Origin: Deltaproteobacteria bacterium
GTDB taxonomy: Bacteria > Desulfobacterota > Desulfomonilia > UBA1062
Reading direction: 5' to 3'
Assembly: GCA_003643935.1 (NCBI GenBank)
Contig: QMLJ01000084.1
Location: 1 to 6,128 of the forward strand
Length of the DNA stretch: 6,128 nucleotides
Shown here: piece after piece, positions 1 to 5,884 of the stretch
Position numbering within the stretch: position 1 is the first letter of the stretch
Layout: each line of letters begins with the position of its first letter
Translations under genes and position numbers: made by a program
The notes under the pieces: model-generated
Databases searched by the model: none
What the model saw: only the letters and a program-made list of their open reading frames with translations
What the model was told of the DNA's origin: nothing

Positions 1-29
1 GATATGTTTTTTGATGTTGCCATGTTTCG

Positions 30-83
30 ATATCCCTTATACCTTCTTTTTTGCCCGCCGCCTTGTATCTTCTACCTTAGTAT
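30..83 (-). repeat. Heptad repeat mosaic, distal copy
   Basis: Read on the minus strand, this stretch divides into seven-base words that mostly start with G or GG: GGTAGAA (76-70), GATACAA (69-63), GGCGGCG (62-56), then a 12-base linker GGCAAAAAAGAA (55-44), then GGTATAA (43-37). The order GC-rich word, A6 linker, GGTATA word is the same as in the larger array at 272-480. Positions 38-65 match 329-356 at 24 of 28 bases on the plus strand. No reading frame here resembles a protein. I infer a second, more decayed copy of the same repeat family. Function is unknown. Confidence 0.6.
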
Positions 84-271
84 TTCTCTATGCCTTGCAT
101 TCCTTGTTGAGCTTCACTCCTCAACCCAACCTAGTTGTCTGTCCTGTTTCGTCTGTCGTCAGTTGCCAGTATTTAGTTGTAAAAAGGTATAATGTGCAGG
201 GTAAAAGGAAGGTTCCCAGCATGTGCAGCCATATATCTCCACAATCGGCTGTAAATCCATCTGTTTACTCT
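84..271. other. Intergenic sequence without a recognisable gene
   Basis: Short open frames cross this stretch, but their translations are rich in Ser, Leu, Pro, Cys and Phe from T/C-rich DNA, have no good ribosome binding site and resemble no family. A few seven-base words of the neighbouring repeat family appear in the opposite orientation on the plus strand: GGTATAA (186-192), TGTGCAG (193-199), GGTAAAA (200-206). The octamer ATGTGCAG occurs at 192-199 and 221-228. I see nothing else that can be named. Confidence 0.5.
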
Positions 272-480
272 CCTAACCTTTCACCTGTCTCCGGTCTTCT
301 TGTACCCTCCACCCTATACCATAAACCCTATACCTTATTTTTTGCCTGACGCCTGGTTTTTTGCCTGGCGCCCGGTGCCCGGCGCCTGACGCCTGTTTTT
401 TACTTTGTCCCTTTGTCCCTTGTCTTTAACCTTATACCCCACACCCTACACCTTATACCCTTCTCCCTGTACTTTCTACC
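272..480 (-). repeat. Mosaic heptad repeat array downstream of the RND/LolA-like operon
   Basis: On the minus strand the sequence divides into seven-base words in fixed register. From 480 to 404 there are eleven words without a gap, including GGTATAA (459-453 and 438-432), GGTGTAG (452-446), GGTTAAA (431-425) and GGACAAA (410-404). From 393 to 366 four GC-rich words follow, such as GGCGTCA and GGCGCCG. From 334 to 272 there are nine more in register, including GGTATAG (334-328 and 320-314) and GGTGAAA (285-279). Two 12-base linkers with an A6 tract, at 365-354 and 346-335, join the GC-rich and GGTATA blocks. The register and word families are seen directly. The array lies in the sense strand of the presumed 3' untranslated region of the upstream operon. 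It overlaps the last five bases of the LolA-like gene including its stop codon. The words are degenerate, so this is not a simple satellite. Its origin and role are unknown. Confidence 0.72.
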
Positions 481-1276
481 TTCTCTTTATCCACCTTACA
501 GGCGGCTTCCTCAGGTATCTTTCTGTGAATATGCTATCACTCAGGTTGATATCATATTTTATCTTTTTATACGTTATCAGGGTATTGCCCCCTGACTCGA
601 GGTTTTCTGCCTTCATAAGGGTTATCGTAGGATACCCCTGTATTGTCTTTATGTTGCTACTTTCTATTACCTTGATCTTCTTGCCTCCAGAATAGTATTC
701 TCCTTTTACTGGTATAAAATTGTCCTTCCTGATCCATACATTGTAATAGTCAAACTCCACGAACCTCTTGTCTTTGGGCACATTCTTTATTATGTAGTAG
801 GTCTTATCCTGGCCTACCAGCGTGTGTACGTCTTCATCTATACCCCTGCCTGACACGTCCTCGTATACAAAGTCAGACCCGACAAAGCTTGATCTCTTGT
901 CTGTTGCTGCTATCCTCCTCACAAGGTCCAGTGCAGGCAGGTACAACCACCTGTCGTCATCCCTGCCTGGGTGTTTCCATACCATGTATACCATGTCCCT
1001 AACGTCCTCAGGCTTGTAAAAATACACGTAGAATTTTTGTTCTCCACCTTCCTGTATGTCTTTTCTAAGTATGGTGAAGTCTCTTATCCTGGTCCTACCC
1101 TGCGCATCGGTTATGACCATGTGTACCTCGGCCATTCCGTCTTTCCCCGCATAGTAGGCTGCCTTGTTTGCTCTATCCACTATGGCATCAGCGCTTAGTG
1201 CAGCAGCATATGCCATGGTGGATAATAGCACGGACATTATCAAGAACATGAATGGTAAAAGTATCCTTTTTTTCAT
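476..1276 (-). CDS. LolA-like periplasmic protein (outer membrane lipoprotein-sorting protein family)
   Basis: This 266-residue protein has a signal peptide (residues 1-24: Lys-Lys-Arg, a hydrophobic core, and an Ala-Tyr-Ala cleavage site). It has no cysteine at all, so it is a soluble periplasmic protein rather than a lipoprotein. The mature part is rich in beta-strand-like segments. It carries the block typical of the LolA-like family found beside RND exporters: Asp-Asp-Asp-Arg-Trp-Leu-Tyr-Leu-Pro-Ala-Leu at 106-116, Val-Arg-Arg-Ile at 119-122, and Ser-Asp-Phe-Val-Tyr-Glu-Asp at 134-140. Such proteins are thought to bind a hydrophobic ligand in a half-barrel and carry it through the periplasm. 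The link to lipoproteins is by fold only. The gene starts 27 bases after the RND stop, with a strong GGGAGG site (1288-1283) six to seven bases before ATG, so the two are almost certainly co-transcribed and act together. The C-terminus is unusually basic (Arg-Trp-Ile-Lys-Arg-Arg), and the stop codon opens the heptad repeat array. The ligand is unknown. Confidence 0.88.
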   Translation of the reverse strand: MKKRILLPFMFLIMSVLLSTMAYAAALSADAIVDRANKAAYYAGKDGMAEVHMVITDAQGRTRIRDFTILRKDIQEGGEQKFYVYFYKPEDVRDMVYMVWKHPGRDDDRWLYLPALDLVRRIAATDKRSSFVGSDFVYEDVSGRGIDEDVHTLVGQDKTYYIIKNVPKDKRFVEFDYYNVWIRKDNFIPVKGEYYSGGKKIKVIESSNIKTIQGYPTITLMKAENLESGGNTLITYKKIKYDINLSDSIFTERYLRKPPVRWIKRR

Positions 1277-1303
1277 GGTTATCCTCCCTGGGATATCTTT
1301 TTT

Positions 1304-3784
1304 TTACCTAAGTCTCCTGCATACAATCAGGCTAAGTACAAAGATCACCCCTGCCACAAGGCCTATCTTAGTATAGGCCATAGTTGTGTACAAGAGGATA
1401 TAGCTCACGCTAAGGGCTACCATTGCCCCGAACAGTATGCATTCTCCCTTGTAGAACAAGAAATGCTTATCTCTTTCAACATATACCAGTCTTGGGGACA
1501 TGCTTATAAGAGATGGCAGTATGAAAAATGTTGCCAGGCTTGAAGAAAACATGATTGCCGCCATGAAGATTCCAACGGTCTGGTACGGAACCAAGGGCGC
1601 TGCAAGAAGAGGTAGGAAACCAACGGCTATGACAATTGCATTCCTCGCAATCGCTACACATGGGCCTCTAAAGGTGAATTTTGCGGTTTCTTGCCAATTT
1701 GCTGTTTTCTCGAAGAACACCCTGCTTCTCTGTATAAAGTGTATGGCAAAATCTATCGAGAGGCCCAGTGTCAGGCACGAAAGAACCGCAACAGGCATGT
1801 CGTAATCCTTGCCAACAATACCCAGAGATCCATAAATAAAGAGTATGGTCACGGTAAGTGGTGTCATGGATATGAGCCCCCTCAATGGAGACTTGAAAAG
1901 GAATGTCATCATGAAATATACGATGATGAAGCTACCAAGGAAGTTCCTTAGCATGCCCACTACCATCTTGTTTTGCCAGGCAACGTTTACATATGTAAGG
2001 CCTGCCCAATTGTATTTTATCTTGTATGGCGGAGGATTCTTGGCATAGAAATCATCGACTTCCTGGATAACCTTTTCCATGTCCTTGTTGTCGCCGCTCC
2101 TGAGTTGCAGCCAGATATTGAGCTTTGAGTAGTCTGGCGTCACGAAATGCCACAGGTCATCTGGTTTATGAGAATTCTGAAATGAAATGAGGCATTGGGC
2201 AACCCCTTCTTTTGTCTTTGGAATGGTATAGAATTGCCTGTTTTCGCTGACCAACTCGTAATAGACCTTTTTGACCACGTCAGCCAGTGACGTGCTCTTA
2301 CCCACGTCTCCCTTTTCTTTAAGATAATCCTGTAGTTTCTCCACGTAGTGGAGCATGGCGGGTCTTTTGAATACCTCTGGCGTCTGGTCTTCTGACTGCA
2401 TGACAAGATATGCCATATAGGTGCCTCCGAAGTGGGCATTCAGAACCCTGTCCGCAATCCTGATAGGATGACCCTTTGTAAACCACTTCACCGGGTTGTC
2501 ATTTACCTGTATCCTGGAAATGCCCCATACAGAGATGGCGATTATAATAACCGTGAAAACGATTATCTCTTTCCATCTCTTGATGGTGAATGCACCCACG
2601 GGCTTTAGCACTTTCTCCAGACCCGAGGGCTTGCTCTCGGTATTGTCTGTGGCCATCTTTTTAACTGATTCTAGGTTCATGAGGGAGATGTAAGATGGTA
2701 TGAAGGTCATGGATAGGAACCATGCAAGCATTACACCTGTAGATACGAATACGCCAAATACCTGTACCGGTGGGATCCTTGCAAGGGAGAGAGAAAGAAA
2801 CCCAACCCACGTGGTAAGCGCTGCATACAGCATTGGAATGAATAAGGTATTAATGGATTCTATTATGGTCTTTCTCTTATCTCCTATTATTTTATATTTC
2901 TCATAGAACTCACTGAATATATGGATAGAACTCAGCACTGCTATAGGGATTAGAAATACAGGTATCATGGAGCTCATAATATGTACCGGATAACCCAAGC
3001 CGATCAATAGACCCATGGTTATTATAACAGTTATCATGGCAACTATCATGGGCGCTATTATAAGCCCGACTTTCCTGAAGAATATGAGCATTATTATGAA
3101 TATTATCAGGCCAGCGAGCGGAGCAGATGTTGCCATCTGCACGAACATCTCGTGTCCGAACGTGTCCTCGGCAACGGGCAGACCTGTTATATAATACTTT
3201 TCATTCCCTTTGTACTTGGAGATTATCTTTCTTATCTCTTGGGAGACCCTGTAACTTATGCTCTTCTTGATAATGGGTACGTAGATACAGATTGCCTTTC
3301 CATCTTCAGAGACAAGTGTCCCGTAAAACATGGGGTTATCCATGATACGGTCCCTTAAATGTATTGCTTCCTTCTTGGTTTTAGGAGGCTGGGCCATCAG
3401 CCACCTAAACCTTACAGTCCCTATACCTGCAGATTCTATGTCATCCTTTGTTGCCGGTGACATAATCTCCCTTGCTATGACACCGTCAATCTTCTCTATT
3501 GACTTTGTTATATGGTATATCTTGGTAAGTGTATCTACGTTAAATACCCCATCAGGGTTTTTGCTGTTTACAATTCCAAGTACTACGTAATCATAGAGAG
3601 TGAATTCCTTTTTTGCCTGGTTATGGAATACCCTTACGAATTCATCCTCTGAGAGCATGTTCTCAGGGTCTGTATCCACCTTCATCTTGGGGTACTGGGC
3701 TATGGATAATACAGTGGCTATTATGGTGAGTGTGATTACTATCCATGGCCTGTCAACGGAGAACTCGATAATTCTCTTAAACAT
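1304..3784 (-). CDS. RND/MMPL-family exporter (HAE3-like)
   Basis: This 826-residue inner-membrane protein has the duplicated RND layout. Helix 1 spans about 14-31, followed by a periplasmic domain to about 215, and helices 2-6 span about 220-366. Helix 7 is at about 405-421, a second periplasmic domain runs to about 605, and helices 8-12 span about 610-765. Helix 10 carries Gly-Leu-Ser-Ile-Asp-Phe-Ala-Ile-His-Phe (674-683), with Asp678 in the expected proton-relay position. The equivalent helix-4 segment (281-290) has Leu284 there instead. Two further hydrophobic helices follow at about 783-799 and 805-822, beyond the usual 12. The start is supported by a GGGGG site five bases upstream and by a family-typical N-terminus (Phe-Lys-Arg, then Arg-Pro-Trp before helix 1). 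Members of this group move lipids or other hydrophobic molecules using the proton gradient. The LolA-like gene directly downstream suggests hand-off to a periplasmic carrier. It has its own promoter at 3885-3913. The substrate cannot be read from sequence. Confidence 0.92.
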   Translation of the reverse strand: MFKRIIEFSVDRPWIVITLTIIATVLSIAQYPKMKVDTDPENMLSEDEFVRVFHNQAKKEFTLYDYVVLGIVNSKNPDGVFNVDTLTKIYHITKSIEKIDGVIAREIMSPATKDDIESAGIGTVRFRWLMAQPPKTKKEAIHLRDRIMDNPMFYGTLVSEDGKAICIYVPIIKKSISYRVSQEIRKIISKYKGNEKYYITGLPVAEDTFGHEMFVQMATSAPLAGLIIFIIMLIFFRKVGLIIAPMIVAMITVIITMGLLIGLGYPVHIMSSMIPVFLIPIAVLSSIHIFSEFYEKYKIIGDKRKTIIESINTLFIPMLYAALTTWVGFLSLSLARIPPVQVFGVFVSTGVMLAWFLSMTFIPSYISLMNLESVKKMATDNTESKPSGLEKVLKPVGAFTIKRWKEIIVFTVIIIAISVWGISRIQVNDNPVKWFTKGHPIRIADRVLNAHFGGTYMAYLVMQSEDQTPEVFKRPAMLHYVEKLQDYLKEKGDVGKSTSLADVVKKVYYELVSENRQFYTIPKTKEGVAQCLISFQNSHKPDDLWHFVTPDYSKLNIWLQLRSGDNKDMEKVIQEVDDFYAKNPPPYKIKYNWAGLTYVNVAWQNKMVVGMLRNFLGSFIIVYFMMTFLFKSPLRGLISMTPLTVTILFIYGSLGIVGKDYDMPVAVLSCLTLGLSIDFAIHFIQRSRVFFEKTANWQETAKFTFRGPCVAIARNAIVIAVGFLPLLAAPLVPYQTVGIFMAAIMFSSSLATFFILPSLISMSPRLVYVERDKHFLFYKGECILFGAMVALSVSYILLYTTMAYTKIGLVAGVIFVLSLIVCRRLR

Positions 3785-3838
3785 TGCATCCCCCGCTTTT
3801 ATAAATTCTAGAGATTCTTATAACCATTGTATTTTGCC

Positions 3839-3891
3839 ATATAAGATCATATCGTTTAATAGTATATACCTATATATATATAATCTTATAT
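3839..3891. repeat. Inverted repeat overlapping the RND promoter -10 box
   Basis: Plus-strand ATATAAGAT (3839-3847) and ATCTTATAT (3883-3891) are perfect nine-base inverted copies with 35 bases between them, mostly alternating A and T. The right arm covers the whole -10 box, while the left arm lies at about +32 to +40 of the predicted transcript. Because the right arm lies upstream of the predicted start of transcription, it would act as DNA (for example paired operator half-sites) rather than as an RNA hairpin. The A/T richness makes a chance match possible. Confidence 0.4.
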
Positions 3892-3913
3892 ACTCATTAT
3901 CTAACAAAGTCAA
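3885..3913 (-). promoter_or_regulatory. Sigma70-like promoter for the RND/LolA-like operon
   Basis: On the minus strand a -35 box TTGACT (3913-3908) is followed by exactly 17 bases and a -10 box TATAAG (3890-3885). Both differ from consensus at one position. The start of transcription would fall near 3878, giving a very A/T-rich leader of about 94 bases before the RND start codon. This is the best promoter-like sequence in the window and implies that the RND unit can be transcribed independently of the symporter. Confidence 0.72.
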
Positions 3914-3940
3914 GGGTAAAAGAAAAGATGCTTTTTTAGG

Positions 3941-3968
3941 CGGGACCAAGATTCACGCCCTGGTCCCG
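3941..3968 (-). terminator. Strong hairpin after the symporter gene
   Basis: The arms CGGGACCA (3941-3948) and TGGTCCCG (3961-3968) form a perfect eight-base-pair stem six bases after the symporter stop codon. In the minus-strand transcript the stem extends by three more pairs (G-U, G-C, G-U), which the plus-strand transcript cannot form. This suggests it acts on the symporter mRNA. The minus strand lacks a U-run directly after the stem, having CCTAAAAAAG and then a loose U-rich tract. The plus strand does have TTTTT (3972-3976) just after the stem. It could be a 3'-end stabiliser, an imperfect terminator for the symporter, or a plus-strand terminator guarding the symporter from antisense transcripts. 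Confidence 0.6.
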
Positions 3969-3974
3969 ATATTT

Positions 3975-5582
3975 TTAGCTAATTCCCTTAAAGCATTTCT
4001 CTACATGGTCTTGCGGCAGAGGTCTGCCGAAGAGATTTGCTACGAGTGTGGCTGCAATAGAGACAGGAAGAGCAACAACGATTGGATCTACCACGGTCCA
4101 TATCGTACCTTGTGCCAGGGAATTTACCCCGAATAGGGCCTTGCACAGCAGTAAAGGCTGCGATTCCTTCAAGTGCACGAAGAAAATCCATATAAAGCTT
4201 GTGACAAACCCGGCAACAAAACCAGTTATGGCAGATAGCCTTGTAATCTTCCTGGAAAACAGTGCCCCGAAGTATATTGGCAGGAAGCTGGCTGCACACA
4301 GGCCGAAAAATATAGCTGTTCCCCTTGCTATTATGGCAGTACCACCTTCAAAGAATAAAGGCAGGCCCCAAGCCATGAACAGGCTGATTAATATAGTAAC
4401 AAGTATACCCACCTGGGTTATGAATATGGGTTTGCCTTTTCCGTGGAAGGATTTTTCATAGATGTCCCTGCCTATGGAAGTGCCCATAGCATGAAATTGT
4501 GAGCTCAGGGTTGACATGGCTGCGGATAGGAGTGTTACCATGAATATAGCTGTGAACCACTGTGGCATGGCGGTCTTTATATACAGTGGTATAATATTAT
4601 CCACCCTTTTATGCGCAGCTATGATGGATATGGTCTTGAAAGCGGGGTGATGGTAGAAATACACGTTGGAAAGGGAACCCACTATAAAAGCCACGCCTGT
4701 CATAACAATGATGAAGATTCCACCTACCAAGACAGCCCTGTTCAATTCCCTGTTGCTCTTTATAGTCATGAACCTGACAACGAGTTGTGGCTGTGCAAGA
4801 ACACCAATACCAACTCCCAGTATAATCGTGGTGACAAGTATATACCAGAATTGCGAGCCAAACACCGGGAAGGATGTCCAACCCGTATGTCCCTTGGCTC
4901 CAAATATCTTTATGGCTATGGGTGCCATGTTGGTGAGTTCCTTGTGTGCAGTAATAAAGCCGCCCAGCTTTGTATATGTTATTATGAGAAGTATAAGCAT
5001 GCCGATGAACATGACACTACCCTGGAATGCATCGGTATACATCACACCTTTGAGGCCACCCATGATCACGTATATTGCGATGATGGAGGTGAAGAAAAAC
5101 AGGGCCGTGTTATAGTCGATGTTAAGTACCTCAGCTATGAATTTTGCTCCACCCATCAGGACAACACTGGCATAAAGGGGCATCCCGATAAAGATGACAA
5201 AACCTGATGCGCCCTGTAGGAACCTTGACCTGTAGCGTTCTCCAAGAAACTCGGGGAATGTATGTGCATTCAGATTCAATCCCATTCTCCGTGTTCTCTT
5301 GCCGAAGACGGTAAAGGCAATTAGTATTCCGACAAAGATATTCAGGAAAGTAAGCCAAAGCAGCCCCATGCCGAACACTGCTGCCGCACCACCGAAACCC
5401 ACTATGGCCGAGGTGCTTATGAATGTTGCGCCATATGAGAGTGCCATGACATACGGATTAATCCCACGCCCGGCAACAAGGTAATCTGATGCCGTTTTTG
5501 TACCCTTGTATCCAAAGTATGCCAGGAAACCTATGACAAACAGGTAAATTATTATGACAGAGGTCAGGAATAATACATCCAT
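3975..5582 (-). CDS. Sodium:solute symporter (SSF family)
   Basis: This 535-residue inner-membrane protein has about 13 hydrophobic helices, the normal SSF number and length. After the first helix (about 3-23) comes Ala-Ser-Asp-Tyr-Leu-Val-Ala-Gly-Arg (31-39), the common SSF loop. Next is a helix with Ile-Ser-Thr-Ser-Ala-Ile-Val-Gly (55-62), in the position of the first core helix of the sodium site. Gly-Gly-Leu-Lys-Gly-Val (175-180) with Tyr-Thr-Asp-Ala-Phe-Gln-Gly (182-188) is the family signature. Ala-Ala-Met-Ser-Thr-Leu-Ser-Ser (354-361) contains Ser357-Thr358, equivalent to the paired Ser-Thr that binds sodium in PutP. The protein should import an organic solute with sodium. A monocarboxylate or amino acid is plausible but not shown. 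AGGAG (5594-5590) lies seven bases before the ATG. The gene sits 30 bases after the small accessory gene and surely shares its transcript. A hairpin follows its stop. Confidence 0.93.
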   Translation of the reverse strand: MDVLFLTSVIIIYLFVIGFLAYFGYKGTKTASDYLVAGRGINPYVMALSYGATFISTSAIVGFGGAAAVFGMGLLWLTFLNIFVGILIAFTVFGKRTRRMGLNLNAHTFPEFLGERYRSRFLQGASGFVIFIGMPLYASVVLMGGAKFIAEVLNIDYNTALFFFTSIIAIYVIMGGLKGVMYTDAFQGSVMFIGMLILLIITYTKLGGFITAHKELTNMAPIAIKIFGAKGHTGWTSFPVFGSQFWYILVTTIILGVGIGVLAQPQLVVRFMTIKSNRELNRAVLVGGIFIIVMTGVAFIVGSLSNVYFYHHPAFKTISIIAAHKRVDNIIPLYIKTAMPQWFTAIFMVTLLSAAMSTLSSQFHAMGTSIGRDIYEKSFHGKGKPIFITQVGILVTILISLFMAWGLPLFFEGGTAIIARGTAIFFGLCAASFLPIYFGALFSRKITRLSAITGFVAGFVTSFIWIFFVHLKESQPLLLCKALFGVNSLAQGTIWTVVDPIVVALPVSIAATLVANLFGRPLPQDHVEKCFKGIS

Positions 5583-5612
5583 TATCTTACTCCTAGTTTT
5601 ATCTGCACGTTA

Positions 5613-5789
5613 TTAGAGGGTCTCTTCTACTTCTTCCTCTTCCTTTGCCCACATCTGCTCTTCCTCTAACTCCTCCCTTGTTATACCGCCTTTGTTCCAG
5701 TTTATTATCCCATAGATTATGCATAGGACAGAGCTCAAGATCATAAGCCAGAAACCCAATGCCACCCAGATATCGCCTAGACCAAGCAT
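5613..5789 (-). CDS. Small single-helix acidic-tailed partner of the symporter (symporter small accessory protein type)
   Basis: This 58-residue protein has one predicted membrane helix (about 7-30), then Trp-Asn-Lys-Gly-Gly (31-35) and an extremely acidic tail with 11 glutamates among residues 39-58. The start is well supported: AGGGGG (5800-5795) stands five bases before ATG, and two TAA stops follow in tandem. It lies 30 bases upstream of the SSF symporter in the same orientation. Small membrane partners of SSF transporters are known, such as YjcH with ActP and MctB with MctC. This one is not of those sequence families, but fits the one-helix accessory type often encoded directly before SSF genes. 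A role in assembly, stability or regulation of the symporter is inferred. Very short, but layout, codon use and ribosome site all support a real gene. Confidence 0.85.
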   Translation of the reverse strand: MLGLGDIWVALGFWLMILSSVLCIIYGIINWNKGGITREELEEEQMWAKEEEEVEETL

Positions 5790-5824
5790 GAATACCCCCT
5801 TTATATTATTTCTCAGTGTAGAAC

Positions 5825-5853
5825 ATTGTATAGTGTAGCCATTTCAACGTGAA
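5825..5853 (-). promoter_or_regulatory. Candidate promoter for the accessory protein-symporter operon
   Basis: On the minus strand TTCACG (5853-5848, four of six consensus bases) is followed by 17 bases and TACAAT (5830-5825, five of six). Transcription would start near 5818, about 29 bases before the accessory gene's ATG. Spacing and position are good, but the -35 match is only fair. Confidence 0.45.
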
Positions 5854-5863
5854 GAACTTGAAA
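5842..5863. promoter_or_regulatory. Inverted repeat between the divergent promoters
   Basis: TTTCAA (5842-5847) and TTGAAA (5858-5863) are perfect inverted copies separated by ten bases. They straddle the overlapping -35 boxes of the two divergent promoters. The position suits a regulator binding site that could control both directions. The arms are short and the match may be chance. Confidence 0.3.
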
Positions 5864-5878
5864 ATAAAATATTATAAT
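5850..5878 (+). promoter_or_regulatory. Candidate promoter for the FmdB-type gene
   Basis: A perfect -10 box TATAAT (5873-5878) lies 17 bases after GTGAAG (5850-5855), a weak -35 with three matches. The -35 overlaps that of the opposite-strand promoter, so the two units would compete for or share polymerase. The predicted start, near 5885, gives a leader of about 76 bases to the ATG at 5961. Confidence 0.4.
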
Positions 5879-5884
5879 AGATCA

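Noticed and set aside
300..334. Telomere-like repeat, because of words such as GGTTTAT and GGGTATA
   Set aside because: The resemblance is superficial: the words are degenerate, interrupted by GC-rich blocks, and lie inside a bacterial gene context rather than at a replicon end.
4..349. Overlapping plus-strand open frames of 62 and 112 codons
   Set aside because: Composition reflects T/C-rich repeat-bearing DNA, there is no convincing ribosome site, and no family resemblance can be seen.
367..401. Plus-strand hairpins (GGCGCC arms at 367-372 and 381-386, or GGCG/CGCC at 381-393) followed by T6
   Set aside because: The T6 is the complement of the array's A6 linker and the GC-rich arms are simply repeat words. 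No plus-strand gene needs a terminator here, so I do not call one.
30..480. CRISPR array
   Set aside because: The repeated words are only seven bases long with no spacers of constant length and no cas genes nearby.
405..695. Plus-strand open frame of 96 codons
   Set aside because: It lies antisense to the end of the LolA-like gene and across the heptad array. The minus-strand gene explains the openness of the frame.
3600..4136. Plus-strand open frame of 178 codons bridging the RND-symporter gap
   Set aside because: Most of it is antisense to the two real genes, and the middle crosses the RND promoter and the hairpin. The protein resembles nothing known.
4611..5207. Plus-strand open frame of 198 codons
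   Set aside because: Entirely antisense to the symporter gene, whose family motifs are clear. The translation is rich in His, Tyr and Cys without pattern.
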